From Vibrio scophthalmi LMG 19158 (GTDB lineage: Bacteria; Pseudomonadota; Gammaproteobacteria; Enterobacterales; Vibrionaceae): 64,000 bases of DNA. The notes under the pieces were generated by a model, which was given only the letters and a program-made list of their open reading frames with translations, had not been told where the DNA came from and did no database searches. The position numbers were made by a program, and so were the translations under genes. Below are positions 27,221 through 36,758 of the stretch, piece after piece; positions within the stretch are counted from its first letter, which is position 1; each line of letters starts with the position of its first letter. Where the stretch lies: the NCBI RefSeq assembly GCF_000222585.1, contig NZ_AFWE01000175.1, forward strand, positions 37,055-101,054, in the 5' to 3' direction.

Positions 27221-28753
27221 ATGAAATGGTTGGTAAGTGGCTTAAAACTGGGCGCACTCGTTTTTTTGGCTTGGATTATTAATATTGCGTTGGGTTATGA
27301 AGCTAAATTGGACAGTTTGATTTTACTGTCAATTACGGTTGCATGGATGAAAACGAACCGATTCGGTTCTTGGCTGTTCACCGCTCTGGTACTTACGGCT
27401 ACATTCTACATTCCAGTGTCATGGAATTATGCTCACCCTAATTTAACCATTGTCTCCTCCCTTATTGAAACCAATTCCTCTGAAGCTTTAGAGTTCTTCC
27501 AAGATTTAGAAATCAGTACGTTGGCTATAGCTGTAGTTTTTGCAGTGATATCTTTTGGCTTGTTTAAGTTTATTCCTAAAATCCAAGGTGTGAAAACGTC
27601 GGCATTTTGTTTGGTTTTGTTTTCGTTTTTATTGCTCGATAAACCGATTAGAACGATCATGGATCGAAACATTGAGGACAATTATACCCAAGCACTGCTC
27701 TCGAATATGCGTTATGCACCAGTGCGTTTTTTTTACGACTGGTATGACTCATACGATAAGTATCATCAATACAATGCGCAGATTATGGCGCAAAAAGAGA
27801 TTCCATCGTCTTGGGTGATCACAAATAAGCCGCAACAAGAGAGCAATACCATTTTTGTTATTGGCGAAAGTGTTCGTAAAGACTATATGAATGCCTACGG
27901 TTTTCCGCTAGATAATACGCCATTTATGTCGACAGCAAAGGGTGAGCTTTGGCAGGATTTTCTTTCTCCTGGGCCGAATACATTTACTTCGGTAATGCGT
28001 TTCGTTACGTTGAACGATGGGCTTAATATTGAGTTAAATAATAATATTAACACCTTAGCAAAGGCTGCTGATATTGAAACGTTCTGGATCTCTAATCAAG
28101 GACGGATGGGTGAATTTGATACTGGGATCAGTGCAATTGCGAATTACGCTGATCATGTGTCATTTACTCGCAGCGGTAGTTTCAGAGATTCAAATGTTTA
28201 TGACTCGACACTACTGACAAATATTCAGCAAGCTTTGGCCAGCAGTGGTAAGTCCAAGTTGATCGTGGTGCACTTGATTGGTTCGCATCCGCGCTTTTGT
28301 GATCGTATTGAGGGTGAGGTTAAATTTAACTTCAATGGTGACAAAGTTTCTTGTTATATAGAATCGATTAAACAGACTGACTCTCTTTTAGCCGATATTG
28401 ACTCAATGGCTCAGCAACAAGCTCTGCCTTATCGCTTACTGTATGTTTCTGATCATGGTTTAGGGCATCGAGATAACGGGCAAAATTTACGTCACGATCC
28501 CGCGATTAAGCAATCTTACCAAGTGCCGTTGTTTATTACCGGTTCTTCATTTGAATCGAGAGAGTTGATTTCGTCGCCACGTAATGGTTTCTCACTCATT
28601 AAAGCGCTTTCGGAGCTCATGGGGGTTTCTAGCCAACGATTGGATGCATTGCCATCTTTTTTCTCATCCTACCAAGATCAGCCGATAGTGAATAATGGTG
28701 AGGGAGAGTTGATTGACTTAGGTGAATTGAGAGATGATCCGATTCAATTATAA
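27221..28753 (+). CDS. Phosphoethanolamine transferase, EptA/CptA-like (sulfatase fold)
   Basis: The protein has an N-terminal membrane domain with about five hydrophobic segments (residues 1-150) and a C-terminal periplasmic alkaline-phosphatase-like domain. GESVRKDYMNAYGF carries the first metal ligand. NTFTSVMRF holds the likely Thr nucleophile that takes phosphoethanolamine from phosphatidylethanolamine, and YVSDHGLGHRDN holds the other metal ligands. The target is probably lipid A or LPS core; its place beside the core locus favours the core. At 510 residues it is in the family range. Substrate cannot be assigned from sequence, and regulation is not evident. Confidence 0.82.
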   Translation: MKWLVSGLKLGALVFLAWIINIALGYEAKLDSLILLSITVAWMKTNRFGSWLFTALVLTATFYIPVSWNYAHPNLTIVSSLIETNSSEALEFFQDLEISTLAIAVVFAVISFGLFKFIPKIQGVKTSAFCLVLFSFLLLDKPIRTIMDRNIEDNYTQALLSNMRYAPVRFFYDWYDSYDKYHQYNAQIMAQKEIPSSWVITNKPQQESNTIFVIGESVRKDYMNAYGFPLDNTPFMSTAKGELWQDFLSPGPNTFTSVMRFVTLNDGLNIELNNNINTLAKAADIETFWISNQGRMGEFDTGISAIANYADHVSFTRSGSFRDSNVYDSTLLTNIQQALASSGKSKLIVVHLIGSHPRFCDRIEGEVKFNFNGDKVSCYIESIKQTDSLLADIDSMAQQQALPYRLLYVSDHGLGHRDNGQNLRHDPAIKQSYQVPLFITGSSFESRELISSPRNGFSLIKALSELMGVSSQRLDALPSFFSSYQDQPIVNNGEGELIDLGELRDDPIQL

Positions 28754-28840
28754 AGCGAAATAAAGCAAAGCATTTTCTTATTACGGTTTAGGCTTACTAA
28801 GCCGTATTTTAGCTTTAGCTACTAATCATAAGGAATTGAT

Positions 28841-29341
28841 ATGTCCAAACTGACTCAAGGGCGTCGTCGTTGGAATAACAGATTGATTTTAGGTGTGTTG
28901 ATTTTTATGTTGGTGCTTAACCTACCCACATTGATCAAAACCTACTTATTAGATGATTCTACTGAAAGTGAGCATCCTTATCTACTCAATCCAAGCCAAG
29001 ATCTACACGCCTTAAATGCTACTCAATGGTCGTTAACCAGCGAGCAAGGCGTGTGGCAACTGAATATTCCATCATCGATTTCGGCCCAAGAGTTAGCGCA
29101 ACGCTGGAAGGGGGTCGTAGGCACTGAAATTACCGACGAAAATTATCAGTCTTTAAAGGCTAATCTTACCTCGCCGCAGTCAATTGAAGCTTGGTATGTT
29201 GATCAAGAAGAGCCGCAAAGGATCACTTATTACCAGTTACCTCAGTTTTGGTTATTAAAGAACTGGCAAGACAAATGGATTGCTGTGACGGTTGAATCAA
29301 GCTATCTATTGCCGATCTATAACCCATCATCAGAGAAATAG
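28841..29341 (+). CDS. Conserved hypothetical single-pass membrane protein
   Basis: I do not recognise this 166-residue protein. It has a basic N-terminus (GRRRWNNR), one membrane segment at about 16-36 and a C-terminal domain probably in the periplasm with no cysteines. Its place just 11 bases before mutM and after a phosphoethanolamine transferase is conserved in vibrios as far as I recall. A role in the envelope is possible, but nothing in the sequence proves it. Confidence 0.7.
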   Translation: MSKLTQGRRRWNNRLILGVLIFMLVLNLPTLIKTYLLDDSTESEHPYLLNPSQDLHALNATQWSLTSEQGVWQLNIPSSISAQELAQRWKGVVGTEITDENYQSLKANLTSPQSIEAWYVDQEEPQRITYYQLPQFWLLKNWQDKWIAVTVESSYLLPIYNPSSEK

Positions 29342-29352
29342 CGGAGATTATT

Positions 29353-30159
29353 GTGCCTGAATTACCAGAAGTTGAAGTGAGCCGGATGGGTATTTCGCCT
29401 CATTTGGTCGGCGAAACGATTCGTAGTCTGAATTTTCGCACGCCTAAGCTACGTTGGGATATTCCTGCTGAACTGAAACAACTGGAAGGGCAGGTGATTC
29501 GTGATATTCGCCGTCGGGCAAAATACTTAATCATTGAAACTGATGCAGGTTGTGCGATTGTACATTTAGGCATGTCTGGCTCGCTTCGGGTACTCGATGC
29601 GGAGTTTCCGCCGAGCAAACACGATCATGTGGATTTACTGTTAACCAATGGTAAGTTACTACGCTACAATGATCCACGTCGTTTTGGTGCTTGGCTGTTT
29701 AGCCAAGATGGCGAACATGCTGTACTTAGCCATATGGGGCCAGAGCCTCTAACCGATGAGTTTAATGCGGAATATATGCTGCAAAAAGCATTGAATAAAC
29801 GCGTTGCAGTAAAGCAGTTTATTATGGATAACAAAGTCGTGGTGGGTGTGGGCAACATTTACGCCAGTGAATCTTTGTTTAGCGCGAAAGTACATCCCAC
29901 TCGCACGGCTGGCAGCTTAGCACTTGTTGAATGGGATCGTTTAGTTGCTGAGATCAAACAGGTTTTGACCACCTCAATCACGCAAGGCGGCACAACCTTA
30001 AAAGACTTTGCTCAAGCCGATGGTAAACCGGGATACTTTGCTCAAGAGCTGCAAGTTTATGGCAAAGCAGGCAAGCCTTGCCCAAGTTGTGGTGAAGAGA
30101 TTGAAGCGCTCAAGATCGGCCAAAGAAATACGTTTTTTTGTTCGCACTGTCAGTTGTGA
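29353..30159 (+). CDS. mutM: Formamidopyrimidine-DNA glycosylase MutM
   Basis: MutM excises 8-oxoguanine and FapyG and cuts the abasic site. After removal of the initiator Met, the N-terminal Pro ([10 protein letters not shown]) is the nucleophile with the next Glu as partner. HLGMSGSLR and the [20 protein letters not shown] helix-two-turn-helix follow. The C-terminal zinc finger has the pairs CPSC and CSHC. The start is GTG, fixed by the essential PE. At 268 residues it is normal. Confidence 0.97.
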   Translation: MPELPEVEVSRMGISPHLVGETIRSLNFRTPKLRWDIPAELKQLEGQVIRDIRRRAKYLIIETDAGCAIVHLGMSGSLRVLDAEFPPSKHDHVDLLLTNGKLLRYNDPRRFGAWLFSQDGEHAVLSHMGPEPLTDEFNAEYMLQKALNKRVAVKQFIMDNKVVVGVGNIYASESLFSAKVHPTRTAGSLALVEWDRLVAEIKQVLTTSITQGGTTLKDFAQADGKPGYFAQELQVYGKAGKPCPSCGEEIEALKIGQRNTFFCSHCQL

Positions 30160-30172
30160 GGTTTTAAAATCG

Positions 30173-31112
30173 TTACAGCATTTGCCCTGATTTTTGAAAG
30201 TATTTCTGTGCCACCAGAAGTGAGATGAGACGCTCACGTTTCGTATCTTTGAATTGAGCTACCCATTGTTGAGCATTTTGGATAATGGCTTCTGCTTCTT
30301 CAGGGTGTGAGAGGTAATAGTCCATTTTTTTCATCCAGATCGGAAAAGTCATCTTTGACTTCAACAAAATGCTTACCCGCTTGCAGCCTACCTTCCATAA
30401 ACCATGTTTCATAACGAAGTTTGGGTGTGAAGCACAGCGAATTTGAGGACATGATCCATTTTAGATTGGTAGCGACATCCATTCCCTCAAGGCTGAGAAT
30501 GAACTTATATTCAAGCTGCTCAGCAATGGTCATGGATTTTTTCACATAGTTGAGTTGCCTCGGATCACTGTCTTTTATATCAACACGGCCAACATTACAG
30601 CGTGGATTAGCGCAGTGTGTGGCTAATAACAATCGTCGGTTAGGCCTAAAACCAGTCCCTCGCCATACCAGCATATCTTTCTTTTCACGGTAAGGTTTAT
30701 CACTATCGATAAAGACATAGTGTCGAACAGCATTCAGTTTCAACAATACTGAGTTTTGATTGTCACCGTCAATGGGACGACTTTTTAAAAAGCTTGGCTC
30801 TGAAGGGACATCGATGACATCCCCATTGACATACTTAAAGGTGAATTTTTGTGGGAAGCACTGAATCACTTTGAGTAAATCATAGTAGTAAGCGCTGCCT
30901 CCTGTTTGTTTGAAATTTTTAACTTTGACTAAATCAACATCGCTTAACGAGAAGTTTGTGTTGTATTTGCAGTAATAGTTAACGCGGTCATTTAAGTAAG
31001 ATTGATTGAAATTACCGCGTTGAGCGATAACTTTTACTCTAGCAAATCGAAATAAAGCGGCTGGTAGATGGGGCAGCAATCCATTTGATAAGTAGTATTT
31101 TAGTTTTTTCAT
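30173..31112 (-). pseudogene. Family-90 (CAP10/LpsA-like) glycosyltransferase, frameshifted at an A7 tract
   Basis: A 270-residue frame (30300-31112) has the CAP10 features: KKDMLVWRGTGFRPNRR, DVATNLKWIMSSNSL, and FTPKLRYETWFMEGRLQAGKHFVEVKDD split over adjacent blocks. It ends early, after DLDEKNGLLPLTP. A second frame continues as MDYYLSHPEEAEAII to the stop at 30173 and looks like the natural C-terminus. The switch falls in seven consecutive A (coding strand) at 30325-30331; six A would restore a protein of about 312 residues. The family adds a sugar to LPS core. Its start overlaps the coaD stop by ATGA. This could be a real mutation, a slippage switch or a sequencing error. Confidence 0.8.
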
Positions 31113-31594
31113 ACTGATTTTAGTTTAGCTAAAATGGCACTGTTTACTGAATTTGGCACAAATTGGGCGACATCGCCACCATGGGTCGCGACTTCTCGGA
31201 CAATGGTTGAAGACAGGAAAGCAAACTCTTCCGCCGGCGTTAAAAATATGCTCTCTAAACCGGGTAGTAATTTACGGTACATACTGGTTAGGCCAAATTC
31301 GTACTCAAAGTCCATTGTGGTGCGCAGTCCACGAATCAGTACGTCACTCTGCTGTTCTTTTGCAAAATCAACCAGTAGGCCACTAAAGCCAATGACAGAG
31401 ACATTGCTAAGATGGGCGCATGAGCTTTTAACCAGCGCAACCCGCTCTTCTAACGTGAACATGGTTTTCTTAGAAGGGCTTGCCGCGACGCCAATCGTGA
31501 CGGAGTCAAACATACCGGCGGTGCGCTCAATTAAATTTAGATGACCATTGGTGATGGGATCGAATGTTCCAGGATAAATAACATTTTTACTCAT
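31109..31594 (-). CDS. coaD: Phosphopantetheine adenylyltransferase CoaD
   Basis: CoaD transfers AMP to 4'-phosphopantetheine, the penultimate step of CoA synthesis, and works as a hexamer. The nucleotidyltransferase motif [14 protein letters not shown] and the C-terminal ISSTIVRE-like [15 protein letters not shown] are present. The start at 31594 ([11 protein letters not shown]) gives 161 residues, the family length; an upstream in-frame ATG would extend into the preceding gene. It overlaps the glycosyltransferase genes on both sides (8 and 4 bases), so it is translated as part of the LPS core operon. Confidence 0.95.
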   Translation of the reverse strand: MSKNVIYPGTFDPITNGHLNLIERTAGMFDSVTIGVAASPSKKTMFTLEERVALVKSSCAHLSNVSVIGFSGLLVDFAKEQQSDVLIRGLRTTMDFEYEFGLTSMYRKLLPGLESIFLTPAEEFAFLSSTIVREVATHGGDVAQFVPNSVNSAILAKLKSV

Positions 31595-32387
31595 CACATA
31601 CCCCTGTTGTAAATTGATCAACGCCGTTCTCACAGCGAGTGAGTTTATTGTGGATGGTGTTTTCTAAGATGGCGTCGTTTTCAGCTAACGAGGCTCGAGA
31701 GTTTTCGTTATGGTAAAGGTGGTAGCCCACGCCGGAGAATTTAAGATATAAGCGTTCTTTACCCGCATTGAGCATGCGATGAACGAATTCACTGTCTTCT
31801 CTACCCCAACCGACAAAGTCCTGATTGAAACCATTCACCTCGATCACATCCGCTCGCCAAAATGCCATGTTGCATCCTCGAGTCGCTTTGTCGTTATTGC
31901 GTACGTATGAGAATACTTTACTGAGTAGACGGTTGGTAATGCAGTTTTTACGGTTGCGAATACCCTTTGTGAATATAGAGGGTACTAATCCGTGATGCAT
32001 TATTTCTTGGCTGCAGGCTTCGTCTGTCAGAACTCGACCACCCTGAACAAAACGATTAGCCTGTGCGACTTGTTGGTGGGATTGAATGAAGGTAGGAGAT
32101 AGCACCATATCACCATCGACCATGATCAGATAATCACTACTCGCTTTTGCTATTGCTCTATTACGACTCATTGCGAGCTGGAAGCCATTATCTTCGTGCC
32201 AACTGTGAATTAATGGAACGGGGAAGTCTGAGCTAAATTGGTCAATGAGCTGTTTTGTGTCCTCGCGGGAACCATCATCAGCAACAATCACTTCATCAGG
32301 CATAACAGATTGGCGTTTTACACTCTCAAGTACCGCTTTAAGGGCTTCTTTCCAATTATAAGTGGTAATAATTAAAGTGGTTTTCAT
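31587..32387 (-). CDS. Family-2 glycosyltransferase of the LPS core
   Basis: This GT-A type transferase has [20 protein letters not shown] at the N-terminus, a VADDGS nucleotide-binding block and the metal-binding DGD motif in [10 protein letters not shown]. The C-terminal galactosyltransferase-like segment contains [14 protein letters not shown]. At 266 residues it is typical. It overlaps waaE by ATGA and coaD by 8 bases. It probably adds one outer core sugar; the donor cannot be read from sequence. Confidence 0.85.
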   Translation of the reverse strand: MKTTLIITTYNWKEALKAVLESVKRQSVMPDEVIVADDGSREDTKQLIDQFSSDFPVPLIHSWHEDNGFQLAMSRNRAIAKASSDYLIMVDGDMVLSPTFIQSHQQVAQANRFVQGGRVLTDEACSQEIMHHGLVPSIFTKGIRNRKNCITNRLLSKVFSYVRNNDKATRGCNMAFWRADVIEVNGFNQDFVGWGREDSEFVHRMLNAGKERLYLKFSGVGYHLYHNENSRASLAENDAILENTIHNKLTRCENGVDQFTTGVCDE

Positions 32388-33151
32388 GACTTCTTAGCCT
32401 GTTCACGTAAATAGAGATCGATGTATTTGACGAAGGTTGAGTGCATGCAAAGCCATGCGAGGATAAAGCCATGCTTACCATCTAAAAAACCACGCTTGAT
32501 AATGTACATTTTAACAAAGCTGGCAAGGGCGTGAACAATCGCGGTCGTCAGGCCGGATTTTTTCTTTCCTTCGCGCTCATCTGTCCAGGCTTTTAGGTAG
32601 CCTGTGGTTTTATTGATGTAGTGATGTAAATGCTCATAAGTGTAATGATTTAAACGTCCATCCAGCTTAATGGTTTGGAAGCCATCATCTTCGACTTTCT
32701 CATGCACTAGTGCGTCATTGTAATGAGTATATTCGGTGCGATATAAACGCACGATCCAGTCAGGCGACCAACCAGAGTGATAAATGAATTTGCCAAAGGC
32801 GGCACTAAGGCGATTCACTTTATAAAGCACATTGGGTTTGTTTGCTTCTACCGCCGCTAAGATACTGGCTTTTAATTCAGGAGTGACCTGTTCGTCGGCA
32901 TCAAGCCAAAGCACATAATCAGCAGTGACGTATTGCTGGGCGAGTTGACGTTGCTTGCCAAATCCTGGCCACTCTGAATTGGTGTAGAATTTGTCGGTGT
33001 ATTGACGCGCAATTTCTTCTGTAGCATCGGTGCTACCAGAATCGAGCAGAACAATCTCGTCAACCCAACCTTTTACGGTATCTAGGCATGCTTGTAGGTG
33101 CTTTGCTTCATTTTTGACAATGAGAGCAACGGCTAAAGTTGGTTTAGACAA
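32384..33151 (-). CDS. waaE: LPS core glycosyltransferase, WaaE/KdtX-like (family 2)
   Basis: The protein resembles WaaE, which adds beta-1,4-glucose to inner core heptose I. It opens [21 protein letters not shown], the standard start of this subfamily, then has [10 protein letters not shown], the DADEQV metal site and [14 protein letters not shown]. The start is TTG at 33151 with AAGGAAG upstream; no ATG fits. At 255 residues it matches WaaE. It is the head of the run waaE-GT2-coaD-GT90 and lies 38 bases after the heptosyltransferase gene. Confidence 0.85.
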   Translation of the reverse strand: MSKPTLAVALIVKNEAKHLQACLDTVKGWVDEIVLLDSGSTDATEEIARQYTDKFYTNSEWPGFGKQRQLAQQYVTADYVLWLDADEQVTPELKASILAAVEANKPNVLYKVNRLSAAFGKFIYHSGWSPDWIVRLYRTEYTHYNDALVHEKVEDDGFQTIKLDGRLNHYTYEHLHHYINKTTGYLKAWTDEREGKKKSGLTTAIVHALASFVKMYIIKRGFLDGKHGFILAWLCMHSTFVKYIDLYLREQAKKS

Positions 33152-33189
33152 GAAAGTCTTCCTTTTGAGTCAATTTGAGAGCGTTAAGT

Positions 33190-34245
33190 TTACTGAGTTT
33201 GACGATGCAAATCTTCTACAACGCGATCAAACATTGTGATCACCTGAGCACTCGTGATGCGATTCATCGCTTTTTCATCTTTCGCTCTGGTACGCCAATC
33301 TAAATCCACGCTGTATTTTCCTGTTTCATCAAAGATAACCTCTTCATAAACAGAAACGGTGTAGTTTAGGTAGCGATAAGGGCCGACACGTTTAGGGTTA
33401 TGGTGAGCATATAGACCAATAATAGGTGTTTGCATGGCGTTTGCCATGTGAGCTGGTCCTGTATCTGGCGCTATCACAATATCAACAATATCGATTAAAG
33501 CCAGCATTTGCATGATGCTGCTTTCTCCCACTAAATTAAGGCATGGTTCAGAAAGTAATGTTTGAATATCTTGCGCTAAATCGATTTCTACTTGAGCTGG
33601 GCTGCCCGCTAGAATGACATTCCAGCCGAGTTGGCGAGCATGCTGAATTACTTCTACATAACCTTGGGCGTTCCAGTTTTTGTAAGCTTTACTTGCTCCA
33701 GGTACAACCAATAGATTCGGTTTATCGAGGTTAATATTTGACTCTGCCCACTGTTTGTCAGCATTAGCGTAATGCAGTGACCAATCAGGTTCATTGAGCT
33801 CAACACCAATTTGTGTGGCAAAGGCCATTAAGCCATCGACCACATGTAAGGATGATGGAGAGGGCACCTTGCAGTTGGTAAACAGCGTTTGAAAGTCTTG
33901 GCTGCGTTGTTTATCAAAACCGAGCTTATATTTGGCCTTAATTCCAAGGGTAGCGATGCTGGCACGAATCGCATATTGCATGTGTAATAAGGCGTCGAAT
34001 TCTCGGCCTTTCAGCTGTTGCCACAATGCTTTGTAGCCTTGCCAACCGGCTTTCTTATCAAACACAATGATTTCAATGTTTGCTACTGCTGCCAGCAACT
34101 GCGCCTCAAGCTTGCCTGTGATCCAAGTTATTTGGGTATTGGGCCATTGCTTTTGAATGGCTTGCACCGTTGCGATGGTATTACACACATCACCGATAGC
34201 AGAGAGGCGAAGTATGCATAGAGATTTAGGTGGAGCAGCGAACAT
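33190..34245 (-). CDS. ADP-heptose:LPS heptosyltransferase (family 9)
   Basis: This GT9 enzyme begins LCILRLSAIGDVCNTIATVQAI, typical of WaaC/WaaF/OpsX. The C-terminal APDTGPAHMANAMQTPIIGLY block binds the ADP-heptose donor. At 351 residues it has family length. It is most like the heptosyltransferase I (WaaC/OpsX) group and would add the first heptose to Kdo; WaaQ is another possibility. It is divergent from dgkA with a 131-base gap, which should hold promoters for both. Confidence 0.82.
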   Translation of the reverse strand: MFAAPPKSLCILRLSAIGDVCNTIATVQAIQKQWPNTQITWITGKLEAQLLAAVANIEIIVFDKKAGWQGYKALWQQLKGREFDALLHMQYAIRASIATLGIKAKYKLGFDKQRSQDFQTLFTNCKVPSPSSLHVVDGLMAFATQIGVELNEPDWSLHYANADKQWAESNINLDKPNLLVVPGASKAYKNWNAQGYVEVIQHARQLGWNVILAGSPAQVEIDLAQDIQTLLSEPCLNLVGESSIMQMLALIDIVDIVIAPDTGPAHMANAMQTPIIGLYAHHNPKRVGPYRYLNYTVSVYEEVIFDETGKYSVDLDWRTRAKDEKAMNRITSAQVITMFDRVVEDLHRQTQ

Positions 34246-34376
34246 ATTAAATGCCTGAAGAGTAAAGATACCGACTCGCTAGATTATGCAGATACCTAAG
34301 ATAAATGTAAAATATCCAACGTTGAAGGCTGAGATACCATAAGGCCTATCATAGATTACTTAAGTGAGACGATAGA

Positions 34377-34754
34377 ATGACAGGCAAGCCGGGCAACACA
34401 GGAATAAAACGTATTTTCAAAGCAACAGGATACTCGATACAAGGATTAAAAGCGGCTTTTAAGTATGAAGCGGCGATACGTCAAGAGTTGGCGTTGTTAT
34501 TGGTAGCATCGATTCTAGTGTGCGTTTTTGACGTTGGTGTTGTTGAACGTATTCTTATGCTTGGTGTTGCCTGTTTAGTTCTGATTGTTGAATTGCTCAA
34601 TTCAGCGATAGAGGCCGTCGTGGACCGAATTGGTATTGAGCATCACGAGCTGAGTGGACGAGCAAAAGATATCGGTTCAGCCGCAGTGCTAGTGGCTTTG
34701 ATTTTTGCCGCTTTTACTTGGTGCTATATCCTTTTAAGCCATTATGTATTTTAA
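34377..34754 (+). CDS. dgkA: Diacylglycerol kinase DgkA
   Basis: This small inner-membrane kinase recycles diacylglycerol, a by-product of lipid-headgroup transfer reactions. It is 125 residues with three hydrophobic helices and the signature ELLNSAIEAVVDRI near residue 71, including the catalytic Glu. Its place among LPS genes fits recycling of diacylglycerol released by phosphoethanolamine transferases such as the one at 27221. It is followed by kdkA. Confidence 0.93.
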   Translation: MTGKPGNTGIKRIFKATGYSIQGLKAAFKYEAAIRQELALLLVASILVCVFDVGVVERILMLGVACLVLIVELLNSAIEAVVDRIGIEHHELSGRAKDIGSAAVLVALIFAAFTWCYILLSHYVF

Positions 34755-34790
34755 CTCGCTACGTATTTTAAGCCATTGCCGGAGTGCACG

Positions 34791-35495
34791 ATGATTGAGA
34801 CGATTAAAACAGAAAACCAGTGCATTTGGTTCGATAGCGATATTATTGATGCTAGTGACGCTGAAATTTTTGACGCTAACTATTGGCAGGCAAATAACAA
34901 AGTGGTTGGTAGTGCAAAAGGCCGAGGGACAACTTGGTTTGTCCAACTCGACTCTATGCAAGGTGCACTGCGTCATTACCGACGCGGTGGCTTATTCGGC
35001 AAACTGGTTGAAGACCATTACTGGTTTTCTGGCTGGGATAAAACACGCAGCGCAGCCGAGTTTTCGTTGCTACTCAGTTTGAGAGAAGCGGGTGTCAATG
35101 TGCCTAAGCCGATTGCCGCACGTGCGGTTAAATCAGGGTTAACCTATCAAGCCGATCTCTTGAGCGAACGTATTCCTGCTGCAAGAGATCTGGTGAGTAT
35201 TTTGCAGGAAAAACCATTACCAACGGAAATCTATCAACGAATTGGCCTAGAAATTCGGAAAATGCATGACGCTGGCGTGAATCATACCGACCTCAATATC
35301 CATAATATACTGCTAGATAAGCAAGATAAGGTATGGATTATCGATTTTGATAAGTGTCACCAGCAAGAGGGTTATGACTGGAAGAGCGAAAATATGGCTC
35401 GCTTAAAGCGCTCTTTTATAAAAGAAGCAAAGAAAGCAAACCATGAATTTGACCATTGTGGTTTCAATATGCTGTTTAGTACTTGGTCAACATAA
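34791..35495 (+). CDS. kdkA: 3-deoxy-D-manno-octulosonic acid kinase KdkA
   Basis: KdkA phosphorylates the single Kdo at position 4 in species with mono-Kdo core, such as Haemophilus and Vibrio. The kinase-like fold is shown by HTDLNIHNILLD (catalytic loop) and WIIDFDKC (metal-binding Asp). The start is ATG at 34791 with GGAG seven bases before it, giving 234 residues; a TTG at 34776 is less likely. It converges with waaA, leaving only three bases between the stops. Confidence 0.93.
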   Translation: MIETIKTENQCIWFDSDIIDASDAEIFDANYWQANNKVVGSAKGRGTTWFVQLDSMQGALRHYRRGGLFGKLVEDHYWFSGWDKTRSAAEFSLLLSLREAGVNVPKPIAARAVKSGLTYQADLLSERIPAARDLVSILQEKPLPTEIYQRIGLEIRKMHDAGVNHTDLNIHNILLDKQDKVWIIDFDKCHQQEGYDWKSENMARLKRSFIKEAKKANHEFDHCGFNMLFSTWST

Positions 35496-35498
35496 TAT

Positions 35499-36758
35499 CT
35501 AAGAAAGATTCAAATACTGAATGGTTCTATCTATAGCGCCAACTTGCTTTTCTACTGCTTGCTTAATTGTACTTGAAGTAGGGACGAATTCTGGTTGAGA
35601 AAAAAGTTTGATTAATTTATCACTTAACTCGTTTTCATCATCAACTACACTTATTAAACTCTCAGTAAGAAACTCATCGATAATGGCCTGAAAGTTAAAA
35701 TAACTTGGGCCAGTGAGTGTGTACTTACCCAGAGCCATTGGTTCTATGATGTTATGACCCCCAACCTTATTTCCAGCGAGACTGCCACCCATAAAGCACA
35801 AGTCGGCAGCCCCAAGTAGTAACATCATCTCACCCATCGTATCACCTAAGTATACTTGAGTACTGCCTGTTAGAGCTGTTTTACATGAGCGACGAACGGT
35901 CGAAAATCCGGCTTGCTGGCATAGTTCATGTACAGAACCAAAGCGTTCTGGATGACGAGGGACCAATATCAGTAAAGCGTCGGGGAATTGGTCAAGGATC
36001 CTCTTGTGAGCGTTGAGAACTTGCTCATCTTCACCTTGATGGGTGCTAGCCGCTATCCAGATTTTCCTTTGTTGTCCTAACTTTTCCCGTAATTGTTTCG
36101 CATCTTCGATACATCTATTATTAATGGAGATATCGAATTTTATTGATCCGGTTACGTGAATTTTTTCACTTGGGACTCCTAATTCAACGAATCTTTGTGA
36201 ATCACTGGTGCTTTGGCATAAAAATCTAGTTACTGCTGAAGCAGCAATATTGAATAAAGGAAGTATCTTTCGATAGTTATTTGCCGATTTTTGAGATAGT
36301 CGAGCATTTAATATTGTTATTGGAGTTTTTCGACGAGAAACGTAGTGAAGGGTATTAGGCCAAAGTTCAGTCTCCATAATTAACAATTGGCTAGGCTGAA
36401 CAGCTTTTAGGAAGCTATTTACGGCAAAACTAAAGTCTAAAGGCATATAACGATGTTCAACTAGTGCACCTAATTTTTCTACTTGAGCGGCGCCAGTTGT
36501 CGTTGTTGTCGTAACTACAATTGGTAATTCTGGGTATTTAGTTTTAATTCGTCTAATTAAAGGAGTTACAGCAATGACCTCTCCAACAGATACGGCATGA
36601 ATCCATAGAGGATTCATGCCGTTGGTTGGCATCGTTATACCAAATAACTCTTTCCAGCGAAAATTGTATGAGGGCTTACCTTGTTTACTTTTAAAGAGAC
36701 CATACAAAAAAAATGGACAGATAATAAAAAGTAGGGTGCTATATAGTATTCGAGTCAT
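35499..36758 (-). CDS. waaA: Kdo transferase WaaA (KdtA)
   Basis: WaaA transfers Kdo from CMP-Kdo to lipid IVA at the inner membrane. An N-terminal membrane anchor (about 5-20) is followed by WIHAVSVGEV with the catalytic base Glu60 and the C-terminal GGSLAGNKVGGHNIIEP donor-binding block. At 419 residues it is normal. Together with kdkA next door, this predicts a single phosphorylated Kdo. The start overlaps the waaL end by 20 bases. Confidence 0.94.
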   Translation of the reverse strand: MTRILYSTLLFIICPFFLYGLFKSKQGKPSYNFRWKELFGITMPTNGMNPLWIHAVSVGEVIAVTPLIRRIKTKYPELPIVVTTTTTTGAAQVEKLGALVEHRYMPLDFSFAVNSFLKAVQPSQLLIMETELWPNTLHYVSRRKTPITILNARLSQKSANNYRKILPLFNIAASAVTRFLCQSTSDSQRFVELGVPSEKIHVTGSIKFDISINNRCIEDAKQLREKLGQQRKIWIAASTHQGEDEQVLNAHKRILDQFPDALLILVPRHPERFGSVHELCQQAGFSTVRRSCKTALTGSTQVYLGDTMGEMMLLLGAADLCFMGGSLAGNKVGGHNIIEPMALGKYTLTGPSYFNFQAIIDEFLTESLISVVDDENELSDKLIKLFSQPEFVPTSSTIKQAVEKQVGAIDRTIQYLNLS

